A DNA stretch of 64,000 nt. Source: Sedimenticola sp. Lineage in GTDB: Bacteria > Pseudomonadota > Gammaproteobacteria > Chromatiales > Chromatiaceae. Below, piece after piece: positions 1 to 10,948 of the stretch; positions within the stretch are counted from its first letter, which is position 1, and each line of letters begins with the position of its first letter. Under the pieces are notes generated by a model that was given only the letters and a program-made list of their open reading frames with translations, was not told the origin of the DNA and ran no database searches. The stretch lies in the NCBI GenBank assembly GCA_027068915.1, contig JAMOLT010000055.1:62001-126000 (forward strand). Direction: 5' to 3'. The position numbers were made by a program, and so were the translations under genes.

Positions 1-1
1 T

Positions 2-205
2 CGTGAGTCTGAAGAGATCCGGGGTAAGGGCGATGCGGAAGCTGCCGGGATCTATGCCACCGCTTTTTCCGGAGATACGGAGTTTTACGCCTTCTGGCGC
101 AGCCTCAAGGCCTATCGCAATGTATTTTCCAGGGGCTCCAGCATGATGGTGCTGGATCCGGATTCGCCTTTCTTCCGTTATTTCCGTAACGGGGCTGGCG
201 AATAG
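2..205 (+). CDS. hflC: Protease modulator HflC, C-terminal end (partial)
   Basis: The reading frame is open from the window edge to a TAG at 203-205 and gives about 67 residues. The stretch EIRGKGDAEAA, then TEFYAFWRSLKAYR, then a tail with MVLDPDSPFFRYF matches the end of HflC, the SPFH/band-7 partner of HflK that regulates the FtsH protease at the inner membrane. The gene starts outside the window. Its neighbours (a DUF2065 gene, hisZ and purA downstream) are the usual gammaproteobacterial order, which supports the call. Confidence 0.9.
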   Translation, partial: RESEEIRGKGDAEAAGIYATAFSGDTEFYAFWRSLKAYRNVFSRGSSMMVLDPDSPFFRYFRNGAGE

Positions 206-275
206 AGCCTGACTTTGGGAAAATGATCAACTCAGCCGGGCCAGTCCCGGCTTTTTCAGGTATCTGGAGTCGGTG

Positions 276-464
276 ATGGAATGGCAGGATTTGTGGGCAG
301 CCTTTGCATTGATGCTGATTCTGGAGGGCATATTGCCGTTTCTCAACCCGGGGCGCTTCCGCAATATGCTGCGTATGCTGGATGAGATGGATGATGCCTT
401 GGTGCGCCGTATCGGCCTGGTGAGCATGCTGGTCGGCCTGGGGCTGTTGTATCTGGTGAGGTGA
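276..464 (+). CDS. DUF2065 family small inner-membrane protein (YjeT-like)
   Basis: This 62-residue protein has two hydrophobic segments, one around AAFALMLILEGILPFL and one at the C-terminus (LVSMLVGLGLLYLV). They are separated by a short charged stretch containing NPGRFRNMLRMLDEMDD, the layout of the DUF2065/YjeT family. A GTG lies one codon upstream at 273, but the ATG at 276 has better spacing to the GGAG at 266-269. Its biochemical role is not known. It sits between hflC and hisZ, as in many gammaproteobacteria, and is probably cotranscribed with hflC. Confidence 0.8.
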   Translation: MEWQDLWAAFALMLILEGILPFLNPGRFRNMLRMLDEMDDALVRRIGLVSMLVGLGLLYLVR

Positions 465-472
465 TCCTGCCC

Positions 473-642
473 CTTAACAGGATGTTGAAAAAAGCCTTCG
501 TGGCTTTTTTCAACTTGGAAAGACAAAAACGTGATTTTGTCTTTCCTCCATTTTCAATGACTTATTTTCATTGAAAATGGCCGCACGTCCTTGTGCGGCG
601 TACAGGTTGTTGAAAAACGATGTTTTTCAACAACCTGTTAAG
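473..642. repeat. Foldback MITE-like element, family B, complete copy
   Basis: This 170-bp intergenic element has near-perfect 20-nt terminal inverted repeats: CTTAACAGGATGTTGAAAAA at 473-492, and its complement with one mismatch at 623-642. Inside lie further palindromes: AAAAAAGCC/GGCTTTTTT, GGAAAGACAAAA/TTTTGTCTTTCC, CCATTTTCAATG/CATTGAAAATGG and CCGCAC/GTGCGG. There is no coding capacity. Related pieces occur at 5721-5769, 15361-15475 (inverted), 54517-54542 and 57347-57434. It probably also ends transcription of the hflC-DUF2065 unit. I see no clear target-site duplication. Confidence 0.8.
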
Positions 643-669
643 TTGAGCCACCATGAATAAGGCAGGAAA

Positions 670-3224
<2,555 letters not shown>

Positions 3225-3288
3225 TGAACGCCGGTGTGGATCAGGCCTGATCCACACCGCCGTCACCAGGATGGATTTTCCGACCTGA

Positions 3289-5664
3289 ATGCCTCCCGCA
3301 AAAAAGAAAACCGTCCGCAAGAAAAAAGCCGTGGTGCGCAAGAAAACGGTCAGGCGCAAACGCGGTACGGCGAAAAAGAAACGGGCAAAGCGTGGTTTTC
3401 CCTGGCTGAAATGGTTTGTGGGGCTGGTGCTCCTGGCCATGCTGGTCGTGGGCGGTTACTCCCTGTATCTGTCCCAGATCGTCCGGATAAAATTTGAAGG
3501 TAAGCGCTGGGCTGTTCCGGCGCGGGTGTATGCCCGGCCTCTGGAGTTGTATACGGGGGCGAACCTCACCCCGGCGCGCCTGCAGGCAGAATTGCAGGCC
3601 TTGGGCTATCGCAAGGTCAAACAGGTGAAAGGCATTGCCCAGTGGAGCCAATCCGGTTCCCGCTTTATTTTTCATACCCGTGAGTTCCTGTTCTGGGATG
3701 GCGTGGAGTCTGCGCACAAGGTTGATCTGCGCATCAGTGGTAATGCCGTATCCGTGCTGAAGGATGGCGTCAGTGGAAAGCCCCTGGATGTGCTGCGCCT
3801 GGAGCCTCCGGAAATCGGCAGCATCTATCCTTCCCACAAGGAAGACCGGGTGCTGGTGCACCGGGATGAGATCCCGGATCACCTGGTCGCGGCATTGCTG
3901 GCTGCAGAAGACCGGGCGTATTTCCATCATCACGGCGTCAACATCTACAGCATCGCCAGGGCGCTGGTCGCCAATGTCAAGGCCGGGCGCACCGTGCAGG
4001 GCGGCAGCACCCTCACCCAGCAGTTGGTGAAGAACTTTTTCCTTACTCCCGAGCGCAGCTTGTGGCGCAAGGTCAACGAAGCACTCATGGCGATTATTCT
4101 GGATGCGCGCTATGGCAAGGATGAGATTCTGGAAGCCTACGCCAATGAAGTATTCCTGGGACAGGATGGCGACCGCGCCATTCACGGTTTTGGCCTGGCT
4201 GCCTACTATTACTTCAATCGTCCACTGCAGGAGCTGAATCTGACTGAGACAGCCTTGCTGGTGGGGCTGCTCAAGGGCGCATCCTACTACAATCCCCGTA
4301 CCCATCCTGAGCGGGCGCTGAAGCGCCGCAATCTGGTGTTGCAGCTCATGGCGGACCAGGGCTTCATCAATCAGGCTGCGGCGGACGAGGCCATGAAGAT
4401 GCCCCTGGGCGTTGGCCGCAAAGGGCGGCGATCCAGTGCGCGGCACCCGGCTTTCATCGACCTGGTACGCCGTCAGCTGCAACGGGACTATCAGGAAGAA
4501 GACCTTACTTCCGAAGGCCTGCGCATTTTCACTACCCTCGATCCCTGGGCGCAGCAAACGCTGGATGAACAGATCGGCAAGGGCCTGAGCGCCCTGGAAA
4601 AAAGCCGCAAACTACCCGGGGGCAGCCTGCAGGCGGCCATGGTGTTGGTGTCCCCCCAGGGTGGTGAAATCCGCGCACTCAGTGGAGGGCGGGAAGCAGG
4701 GTTTGCCGGCTTCAACCGTGCGCTGGATGCGGTGCGCCCTATCGGCTCCCTTATCAAGCCCGTGATCTATCTGCTGGCGCTGTCCCGACCTGATGAATAC
4801 TCCCTGGTTACCTTGCTTGAAGATAAGCCGGTACGTCTCGAGGATGCCAAAGGCAGGGTTTGGGCGCCAAAGAACTATGATCGAATAACCCATGGGTTGG
4901 TGCCCCTGCATACTGCGCTGGCAAAATCCTACAATCTGGCTACTGTGCACCTCGGGCTTTCCCTGGGAATAAAGAATGTTGTTTCCCTGTTGCGCAGAAT
5001 GGGTGTGCAGCGGCAGCTCAGTCCCCTGCCTTCCCTCCTGCTCGGTGCTGTGTCCCTGTCGCCGCTGGAAGTAGCCCAGTTCTACCAGGTGTTTGCTTCC
5101 AGTGGCTTCCGCTCACCCCTGCGGGCGATTCGTGAAATCGTTGACAGCCAGGGGCGGCCTCTGCAGCGCTATCCTCTGGAAGTGGCGCAAGTAGTAGAGC
5201 CCGGCCCCGTATATCTGCTCAACCGCAACCTGGTGGAAGTGATGCGGGCAGGCACCGGTCGGGGAATACGCAAGTATCTGCCCGAATCCCTGGAAGTGGC
5301 GGGAAAGACCGGCACCACAGATGAGCTGCGTGACAGCTGGTTTGCCGGTTTCAGCGGCGACTGGCTGGCTGTGGCCTGGGTGGGGCGGGATGACAACAAG
5401 CCTGCCGGACTGACAGGTTCGTCCGGTGCCCTGGTGCTTTGGGGAAGAGTGATGAAGGTGCTTAAACCCCAGCCTTTGGGTCTGCCACCACCACAGGGCG
5501 TTGTCTACATCTGGGTTGATCCGCAGACCGGTTATCTCAGTGCCGAGCATTGTGACGGAGCCGTTGCCATGCCTTTCATTCGTGGCTCCGAACCGCGTTT
5601 GCGCTCGGATTGTCTGGGTGAGGAACGTCGTTCGGGAAGCTTTCTTGAGCGGCTGTTCGAATAA
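3289..5664 (+). CDS. mrcB: Bifunctional penicillin-binding protein 1B
   Basis: This 791-residue class A PBP polymerises and cross-links peptidoglycan. A very basic cytoplasmic tail (about residues 1-37, rich in K and R) precedes one membrane helix (about 40-60). The GT51 glycosyltransferase domain has its catalytic Glu207 in AAEDRAYFHHHG and the motif VQGGSTLTQQLVKN. The transpeptidase domain has SxxK at Ser487 (GSLIK), SxN in KSYNLA, and KTGT at Lys673. The PBP1B-type UB2H region lies between the helix and GT51. Length and domain order are typical, and all catalytic motifs are intact. Confidence 0.95.
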   Translation: MPPAKKKTVRKKKAVVRKKTVRRKRGTAKKKRAKRGFPWLKWFVGLVLLAMLVVGGYSLYLSQIVRIKFEGKRWAVPARVYARPLELYTGANLTPARLQAELQALGYRKVKQVKGIAQWSQSGSRFIFHTREFLFWDGVESAHKVDLRISGNAVSVLKDGVSGKPLDVLRLEPPEIGSIYPSHKEDRVLVHRDEIPDHLVAALLAAEDRAYFHHHGVNIYSIARALVANVKAGRTVQGGSTLTQQLVKNFFLTPERSLWRKVNEALMAIILDARYGKDEILEAYANEVFLGQDGDRAIHGFGLAAYYYFNRPLQELNLTETALLVGLLKGASYYNPRTHPERALKRRNLVLQLMADQGFINQAAADEAMKMPLGVGRKGRRSSARHPAFIDLVRRQLQRDYQEEDLTSEGLRIFTTLDPWAQQTLDEQIGKGLSALEKSRKLPGGSLQAAMVLVSPQGGEIRALSGGREAGFAGFNRALDAVRPIGSLIKPVIYLLALSRPDEYSLVTLLEDKPVRLEDAKGRVWAPKNYDRITHGLVPLHTALAKSYNLATVHLGLSLGIKNVVSLLRRMGVQRQLSPLPSLLLGAVSLSPLEVAQFYQVFASSGFRSPLRAIREIVDSQGRPLQRYPLEVAQVVEPGPVYLLNRNLVEVMRAGTGRGIRKYLPESLEVAGKTGTTDELRDSWFAGFSGDWLAVAWVGRDDNKPAGLTGSSGALVLWGRVMKVLKPQPLGLPPPQGVVYIWVDPQTGYLSAEHCDGAVAMPFIRGSEPRLRSDCLGEERRSGSFLERLFE

Positions 5665-5720
5665 ACCAGGGGGCTTCTTCTGAGATTTAAAGTCTCCGAT
5701 AGGCGATCTGTAAATCCCAC

Positions 5721-5769
5721 GCCTTTAGCGGAATGTTGAAAAACACCGTTTTTCAACATCCTGCTAGGC
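5721..5769. repeat. Family B repeat tip (internal deletion) / hairpin
   Basis: The sequence reads as an imperfect hairpin: GAATGTTGAAAAAC, a short ACCG loop, then GTTTTTCAACATCCTGC. Both arms resemble the terminal inverted repeats of the complete family B element at 473-642, but everything between them is missing. It may be a collapsed copy of that element, or it may act as a transcription terminator for mrcB. It lies directly upstream of an IS200-type transposase remnant. Confidence 0.55.
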
Positions 5770-5798
5770 GGAAGAGTTGGAATGGTAAGCTTGATGCC

Positions 5799-5990
5799 AT
5801 GCAGAATTACAAGCGCGGCGGCCATATGATCCGGGATTGCAAATACCACCTGGTTTGGGTGATGAAGTACCGTTATCCTGTTCTGGGCGGGGATGCTGGA
5901 TTACAGTGTCGGGAATTGCTTCGAGAGATCACACGAAGCAAAGAGATGATCATCTATGCGGGGTCAATCAATCGGGACTTGAAATCATAG
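5799..5990 (+). pseudogene. Truncated IS200/IS605-type transposase TnpA (Y1) remnant
   Basis: The 63-codon frame contains YKRGGHMIRDCKYHLVWVMK and then YRYPVLGGDAGLQCRELLREI, the conserved N-terminus of IS200-family TnpA. Such enzymes are normally about 130-150 residues. This frame ends at TAG 5988-5990, before the HxH metal motif and the catalytic tyrosine helix, so it cannot be active. Part of the C-terminal end (GSINRDLKS) looks scrambled. The frame is open upstream to 5733, running through the repeat tip. It marks an old insertion between mrcB and the cation transporter. Confidence 0.75.
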
Positions 5991-6047
5991 GGCACGATAA
6001 CTGCAAGACATTGCGCCCTACGAGGGCTCGTTAGGTTTACAGAAAAA

Positions 6048-6662
6048 ATGAGTGGATGCTGTAATCAAGATTGTTCTTTAGATCGATTGCGCAAGCGACA
6101 GCGAGGAACATTGCTGGTTGTCCTTGGCATTAATGCCATTATGTTTTTTGTCATTGGCGTAGCAGCGCTGTATGGTAATACAACCGCCCTGTTAGCTGAC
6201 AGTCTTGACAATCTTGGGGACGCATTGACATATGGCCTCAGTCTTTATGTTGTTTCAAAGAGCACATCCGCCAAGGCCAAAGTCGCCCTGTTTAAAGGTG
6301 GGCTAATACTCCTTGGGGCTTTCGTTGTGGCGGCTCAAATTATTTACAAATTTTTTGTTCCGAGCGTCCCGCTATTCGAGATCATGGGTGTTTTTAGCCT
6401 TCTCGGTCTTGTCGCTAACTCTGCTTGTCTTTTTGCGCTGTGGCGACACCGCAAAGAAGATGTGAATATGAGTTCGGTATGGGAATGCTCACGAAATGAC
6501 ATAGCATCCAATTTATCTGTTTTTGTGGCGGCCGGCGCGGTCTGGATTACCAATTCCGGTTGGCCTGATGTCGTGGTTGCAATCGGTCTGGTGTGGCTGT
6601 TAACGCGTTCTGCAATTCGTGTTATTTCATCAGCGATGGCAGAGCTTCATGCGGCAGCCTGA
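6048..6662 (+). CDS. Short cation diffusion facilitator (CDF) transporter
   Basis: This 204-residue membrane protein has about five to six hydrophobic segments and the paired metal-site motifs of CDF exporters: TALLADSLDNLGDALTYG in the second helix and CSRNDIASNLSVF in the fifth. It lacks the cytoplasmic C-terminal domain of longer CDFs. It should export a divalent metal such as zinc, cobalt or cadmium. The N-terminus MSGCCNQDCSLDRLRKRQR carries three cysteines that could bind metal. It follows an IS200 remnant and lies between two short GC-rich palindromic repeats, so it may have been acquired by transfer. Base composition is lower in GC than mrcB. Confidence 0.82.
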   Translation: MSGCCNQDCSLDRLRKRQRGTLLVVLGINAIMFFVIGVAALYGNTTALLADSLDNLGDALTYGLSLYVVSKSTSAKAKVALFKGGLILLGAFVVAAQIIYKFFVPSVPLFEIMGVFSLLGLVANSACLFALWRHRKEDVNMSSVWECSRNDIASNLSVFVAAGAVWITNSGWPDVVVAIGLVWLLTRSAIRVISSAMAELHAAA

Positions 6663-6680
6663 CAACACAACCTTTGGGGT

Positions 6681-6730
6681 AGCCCGCGCAGGGTGCAATG
6701 CCCTGCGGTTATTGGCGCCCTATGCGGGCT
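6681..6730. repeat. Nested palindrome downstream of the CDF gene
   Basis: The outer arms AGCCCGC (6681-6687) and GCGGGCT (6724-6730) enclose an inner hairpin, GCAGGG-TGCAAT-GCCCTGC. The 3' arm, GCGCCCTATGCGGGCT (6715-6730), closely resembles GCGCCCTACGAGGGCT at 6013-6028 upstream of the gene, with 14 of 16 identical. The pair therefore flanks the cation transporter. I cannot say whether it is a repeat family or a terminator; there is no T tract. Confidence 0.45.
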
Positions 6731-6869
6731 GATATGATGAAGCGGAATCCAGAGCCGGTCGCCCCGCCAAGCCAGTGAATCCTTACGGGCATTCGAGGGG
6801 ATATTCAGGTATTCTTTAAAAGATGATTCATCTGCAATTCCAGCACGCCTGAATGTGTGCGTTGAACCC

Positions 6870-7334
6870 ATGTTGAAAAAACTTTTTCCCTTTGCCGCTT
6901 TTCCCCTGCTTCTGGTCGGCTGTGCGACTGCACCTCTGCCAGACAGGGGCAGCCCTGTTCCGCCTCAGAGCAGGGCTGAGCCGCCCGCATCGTCAACAGA
7001 GCGTTACAAGGCTCCGGAGATCAGCGCCTATCGTGAACCGGTAATGCCCAACTATGCCAGGCCTGCGCCCGGTCGCGCTGTGCAGGTGCTTATGGCGCAG
7101 GCCAGGCAGCAGAAGCAAGCCGGAGAGCTGGTAGCCGCGGCTGGCAGCCTGGAAAGAGCCTTGCGTATCGAGCCGAAGAATCCCGTGCTGTGGAACCGCC
7201 TTGCGCATGTGCGTTACAAGCAAAAGCGGTATTCCCTGGCCGCCAGCCTGGCGGCGAAATCCAACAGCTTTGCCGTGCAGGATCAGGCATTGCGTGCTGA
7301 TAACAATGCACTGATTGGCCGTGCCCGTTATTGA
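6870..7334 (+). CDS. Lipoprotein with TPR-like segment
   Basis: This predicted 154-residue lipoprotein starts MLKKLFPFAAFPLLLVGCAT, a signal peptide with lipobox LVGC. An upstream in-frame GTG at 6855 would add five residues, but the ATG fits the signal peptide better. After a proline-rich linker, the C-terminal half holds one or two TPR-like helices (GSLERALRIEPKNPVLWNRL, then YKQKRYSLAASLAAKS). It should be anchored to the outer membrane as a scaffold. The stop overlaps the start of the helicase gene (TGATG), so the two are probably translationally coupled. The exact function is unknown. Confidence 0.75.
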   Translation: MLKKLFPFAAFPLLLVGCATAPLPDRGSPVPPQSRAEPPASSTERYKAPEISAYREPVMPNYARPAPGRAVQVLMAQARQQKQAGELVAAAGSLERALRIEPKNPVLWNRLAHVRYKQKRYSLAASLAAKSNSFAVQDQALRADNNALIGRARY

Positions 7335-9250
7335 TGATTGATGTTGAGTCGGTGCTTGGTCCCCAAGGCCTGCTTTCTGAAGCGCTCCCGGGGTTTTCCT
7401 GGCGCTCCCAGCAGCAGGAAATGGGTGAGGCGGTTGCCTACTGTATTGAAAGTGGCGGGAGGCTGATCGCCGAGGCGGGAACCGGCACAGGCAAAACCTT
7501 TGCCTATCTGGTGCCGGCGCTGCTGTCCGGCGCCAAGGTAATCATTTCCACTGGTACGAAAAACCTTCAGGACCAGTTATTTGGCAAGGACTTGCCATTG
7601 TTGCGTGACGCCATGGCCAGTCCCGCCAGTGTCGCCTTGCTCAAGGGCAGGGCAAATTACCTTTGTATTCATCGCATGGAAAACGCCTTGCTGGATGCAC
7701 GGGGGCACCGCCGGGATATTGCCCGGCATTTGCGACAGGTGCAAGGCTGGTCTGTGTCCACCCGCAGTGGCGATATTGCAGAATTGACCAGCCTGCCCGA
7801 GGATTCGGCGGTGTGGCCGCTGATTACCTCCACAGGTGATAACTGTCTGGGTTCGGACTGCCCTTCTTTCAACAAGTGCCATCTGGTGGAAGCGCGCAGG
7901 CGTGCCCAGGAGGCGGATGTGGTGGTTATCAATCATCACTTGCTGTGTGCAGACTTCTCCATAAAGGACGAGGGGTTTGGCGAGCTGTTGCCGGCTGCCG
8001 ACGCCTATATCATCGATGAAGCCCATCAGTTGCCGGATGTGGCCAGTAGCTTTTTTGGCATCTCGGTCGGCACCCGGCAGTTTCTGGACTTGTGTCGTGA
8101 TACCCGTGCGGAGTATGTGCGTGAAGCCGGGGACTTGCCCAAGATCCTGGAACAAATCGACCATCTGGAAAAAGCGGCGAGGGATTTTCGCCTGGCTTTT
8201 GGCCATGACGGCCAGCGTGGCGCCTGGGATGAGGTCGCCGGGGAAAAGGACGTGCAGCATGGCCTGGAATATCTGCTGAAAGAGCTGGAAGGACTGCAGG
8301 GCATGCTCAAAAGCATCGAAGGCAGGGGCAAGGGGCTGGACAGTTGCATGACTCGCGCCCAGGGTCTGGCGGCGGATTTGGGGCAAATCATTCGCCCGGA
8401 GAATGCCGATGAACAGATATGCTGGTTTGAAGTACATAGCCACAGCGTACGGTTGAACAGTACGCCTCTGGATGTGGCGGGATTGTTTCAGGGGCAGATG
8501 GCCTGCCATCCCGCGGCCTGGATCTTTACCTCTGCAACCCTGGCGGTGGGTGAAAGTTTTGGACACTTCCAGCAACAGCTGGGCTTGCTGAAGGTGGACA
8601 CTGCCCGTTGGGACAGTCCCTTTGATTATTCACAACAGGCCCTGTGGTTTGTGCCCAGGGGATTGCCGGAACCCAGTGCGCCAAACTATACAGACAAGGT
8701 GATGGAGCTGGCGCTGCCCATGCTGCAGGCCAGCAAGGGGCGGGCATTCCTGTTGTTTACCAGCTACCGCGCCCTGCATCAGGCGGGTGACTGGTTGCGG
8801 GACAAGCTGGAGTTTCCCCTGCTGATTCAGGGAAGTGCGCCCAAGGCGGAACTGCTGAAGCAGTTTGTCGAAAAAGGCAATGCCGTATTGCTGGGTACGT
8901 CCAGCTTCTGGGAAGGAGTGGACGTGCGGGGTGAGGCGTTGTCTCTGGTGGTTATCGATAAGCTACCCTTCTCCTCCCCGGGCGAACCAGTGCTCAAGGC
9001 CAGGCTGGATGCCATGCGCAAGAGCGGCGGCAATCCCTTCATGGAGTATCAGGTTCCTCAGGCTGCCATCGCCCTGAAACAGGGGGCAGGGCGGCTGATA
9101 AGAGATGTAACCGATCGTGGTGTGCTGGTACTGTGTGATCCGCGTTTACTGCGCAAGAACTACGGCCACACTTTTCTGGATGCCATGCCACCGTTTGCCC
9201 GGACGCGGGATGCAAATGATGTTCTGGAATTTCTTGCGGGCATGAAATAG
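7334..9250 (+). CDS. yoaA: DinG/YoaA-family ATP-dependent DNA helicase with Fe-S cluster
   Basis: This 638-residue XPD-like superfamily 2 helicase has Walker A in AEAGTGTGKTFAYL and the DEAH box in IIDEAHQLPD. Cysteines for a 4Fe-4S cluster occur at about Cys111 (NYLCIHR) and in NCLGSDCPSFNKC. Late helicase motifs are seen in LGTSSFWEGVDVRGE and KQGAGRLIRDVTDRG. In E. coli YoaA unwinds 5'-to-3' and works with a polymerase III accessory subunit at damaged forks; DinG is the alternative. Length and the absence of an exonuclease domain favour YoaA. It overlaps the preceding lipoprotein stop by one base. Confidence 0.88.
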   Translation: MIDVESVLGPQGLLSEALPGFSWRSQQQEMGEAVAYCIESGGRLIAEAGTGTGKTFAYLVPALLSGAKVIISTGTKNLQDQLFGKDLPLLRDAMASPASVALLKGRANYLCIHRMENALLDARGHRRDIARHLRQVQGWSVSTRSGDIAELTSLPEDSAVWPLITSTGDNCLGSDCPSFNKCHLVEARRRAQEADVVVINHHLLCADFSIKDEGFGELLPAADAYIIDEAHQLPDVASSFFGISVGTRQFLDLCRDTRAEYVREAGDLPKILEQIDHLEKAARDFRLAFGHDGQRGAWDEVAGEKDVQHGLEYLLKELEGLQGMLKSIEGRGKGLDSCMTRAQGLAADLGQIIRPENADEQICWFEVHSHSVRLNSTPLDVAGLFQGQMACHPAAWIFTSATLAVGESFGHFQQQLGLLKVDTARWDSPFDYSQQALWFVPRGLPEPSAPNYTDKVMELALPMLQASKGRAFLLFTSYRALHQAGDWLRDKLEFPLLIQGSAPKAELLKQFVEKGNAVLLGTSSFWEGVDVRGEALSLVVIDKLPFSSPGEPVLKARLDAMRKSGGNPFMEYQVPQAAIALKQGAGRLIRDVTDRGVLVLCDPRLLRKNYGHTFLDAMPPFARTRDANDVLEFLAGMK

Positions 9251-9253
9251 CTA

Positions 9254-10078
9254 TTATTTCGCCTTCCCGTCTTGTCGCAACAGGGTGTATACCTCACCTG
9301 CACGGATGTTGCAGCTGGTGGTTGGTCTGCAGTGAAGCACCGTCATTTCAATTTCATTGGAACTTGTCAGCTTCATTTTGAAGGCGGTATCGAAGTTGCT
9401 GTATTCATCATCGATAACTGCGGTTTTTCCTTCGATCAGGCCGGAAAACATTTGCAGATCGCCAAGATCCAGATCCAGCAGGGAAACCGTCAGCCAGGGT
9501 TTTCCGTCTTCATAACCTGCAGTTGTCTGAAACAGCACGTTACCGGCGCTGTTTTCCACCTCCCATATGCCGTTGAAATCCGGCAGGGGATAGTTGCCGG
9601 ATGACTCGACATTGCTTATCTGGAAGTTCTGGGTGCTTTCTGACCAGGTCAGTGTGGTGTCATGTTTATCATCGGGGAAGCCAAGAGCCAGAACGCTGCC
9701 CTTGAGGCCGCGAATATAGGGTGCTCCCAGGTTGCTTACGTGGAAGATCCGGTCGTTTTTCTTGGCTCCGTCAACATACAGGCGGATGCGGTGTTCGCCG
9801 TTTTTCAGCTGGCCGAAGTTGTATTGGGTGACAAAACCGTTATCGGTATCACCACAGGCATTTTTGGTATCTGCACGCTGGCTCCCGTAGGGCACCTTAA
9901 TCCGGCTGCCATTGTTGATCTGGATCTCGATGAGGCTGGCGTCGCAGTTCCAGCCGTATATGGTGCTGATACCGCTGGTGTGGTCGCCGGGCTTGGGATT
10001 TTCCAGGTTGCCTTTGGCCTGGACAGTGTTGATGCTCAATATGGCCAGTAGAGGCAGGAAGGCTTTGGCGTTTTTCAT
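9254..10078 (-). CDS. Secreted protein of unknown function
   Basis: This 274-residue protein begins MKNAKAFLPLLAILSINTVQA, a clear Sec signal peptide with an AxA-like cleavage site. The frame is open further upstream, but that part has no export signal. The mature part contains GDHTSGISTIYGWNCDAS, FVTQYNFGQLKNGEHRI and FNGIWEVENSAGNVLF, which suggest beta-rich extracellular or periplasmic modules. Several cysteines (CDAS, NACGD, HCRPTTSC) may form disulfides. I do not recognise a named family. It lies 119 nt downstream of the MliC-like gene on the same strand and converges on yoaA with a 3-nt gap. Confidence 0.7.
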   Translation of the reverse strand: MKNAKAFLPLLAILSINTVQAKGNLENPKPGDHTSGISTIYGWNCDASLIEIQINNGSRIKVPYGSQRADTKNACGDTDNGFVTQYNFGQLKNGEHRIRLYVDGAKKNDRIFHVSNLGAPYIRGLKGSVLALGFPDDKHDTTLTWSESTQNFQISNVESSGNYPLPDFNGIWEVENSAGNVLFQTTAGYEDGKPWLTVSLLDLDLGDLQMFSGLIEGKTAVIDDEYSNFDTAFKMKLTSSNEIEMTVLHCRPTTSCNIRAGEVYTLLRQDGKAK

Positions 10079-10197
10079 TGAGATCTGTTTCCGTATAAGA
10101 AGCAAGGCTTGAAGGCCGCATACCAATAAATAGATTAGACCTTTTTCGCGGCGAAGTGGTTCATTGTAGCTGGGTTTGGTGCGTGTTGTCTGCCCTG

Positions 10198-10530
10198 TCA
10201 TTGTTTTCCTGCAACCTGTTTGCAGCGCAGCATATCGTGCCCGGCGCCAGTCGCCAGCACTGCGTTGTCGCCTTTACGCAAAAACAGAATTTTACGATCT
10301 TCACTGATATAGCGCTGGCCTTTCATGTCAGCCATGCGTGGCAAGGTCAGGGTTTTTTCCGGAAGAAACAGCTGTGCCTGGCTGTCACTGACATAAGCAG
10401 TAAAGCTGAAGTTGCCACTACATTCATAGGTCAGAGTTTGCAACTGTGGTGCGTTGTCGTTGCCGGGCATGCTGTTACAGGCGGTGAGGGCGATGGCAAT
10501 CATAGGGAGTAGGTGATGTTTTCTGGTCAT
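10198..10530 (-). CDS. MliC-family lysozyme inhibitor-like lipoprotein
   Basis: This 110-residue predicted lipoprotein has the lipobox ALTAC. The mature domain shows the MliC pattern: YECSGNFSFTAYV, then AQLFLPEKTLTLPRM, a SASG-like segment (GQRYISEDRKILFLRKGD) and a C-terminal cysteine (MLRCKQ) that would pair with the first. Members block C-type lysozyme in the periplasm or at the outer membrane. The canonical SASG is replaced here by KGQR, so inhibitory activity is uncertain. It is separated from the GFA-domain gene by two bases and is probably in the metG operon. Confidence 0.68.
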   Translation of the reverse strand: MTRKHHLLPMIAIALTACNSMPGNDNAPQLQTLTYECSGNFSFTAYVSDSQAQLFLPEKTLTLPRMADMKGQRYISEDRKILFLRKGDNAVLATGAGHDMLRCKQVAGKQ

Positions 10531-10532
10531 TT

Positions 10533-10946
10533 TCAGGTTTTCTGTCGTTTTGGTTCATAGCCCGGGTATTGGGGTAGATCGTCCCCAATCGTATCCCAGT
10601 TGGCTTTGGAAGAAGCAAAGATATGTGCTTCGGGGCGCTCTCTGATGGGGGATTCAATCGTACCCAGGCGGATGCGTATCTGTGCAGGTGTCTGGTCGCT
10701 GCTGCTCATGATGGGAGAGCCACAGTGCTTGCAGAAATGCTTGTGGTGTCCCGGTGAGGACTCATAGACGCTCAGTTCCTCTTCGCCTTGAAGGAAGTGG
10801 AAATCCTTGCGCTTCACCACGCCATTGGTGGCGAAGGCGCTGCCCTGTGCCTTGCGGCACAGGGAACAGTGGCAATAGACGATGCTGTCTATCTTGCCAC
10901 ATATTTCAAAGGTCACCTTGCCACAGAGACAGCTTCCCTTGTACAT
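10533..10946 (-). CDS. GFA (glutathione-dependent formaldehyde-activating)-like zinc protein
   Basis: This 137-residue protein has the cysteine pattern of the GFA/CENP-V domain: SCLCGKVTFEICG near the N-terminus, YCHCSLCRKAQGSAF, and KHFCKHCGSPIMS. These ligate two zinc ions in a Mss4-like fold. Despite the name, most members have no proven role in formaldehyde metabolism. It starts two bases after the metG stop and ends two bases before the MliC-like gene, which indicates cotranscription with metG. Confidence 0.85.
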   Translation of the reverse strand: MYKGSCLCGKVTFEICGKIDSIVYCHCSLCRKAQGSAFATNGVVKRKDFHFLQGEEELSVYESSPGHHKHFCKHCGSPIMSSSDQTPAQIRIRLGTIESPIRERPEAHIFASSKANWDTIGDDLPQYPGYEPKRQKT

Positions 10947-10948
10947 GA

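Noticed and set aside
5995-6040. Possible integron attC site before the CDF gene (GTTAGGT matches the GTTRRRY core)
   Set aside because: No matching RYYYAAC partner at a suitable distance, no integrase, and the site is upstream rather than downstream of the gene.
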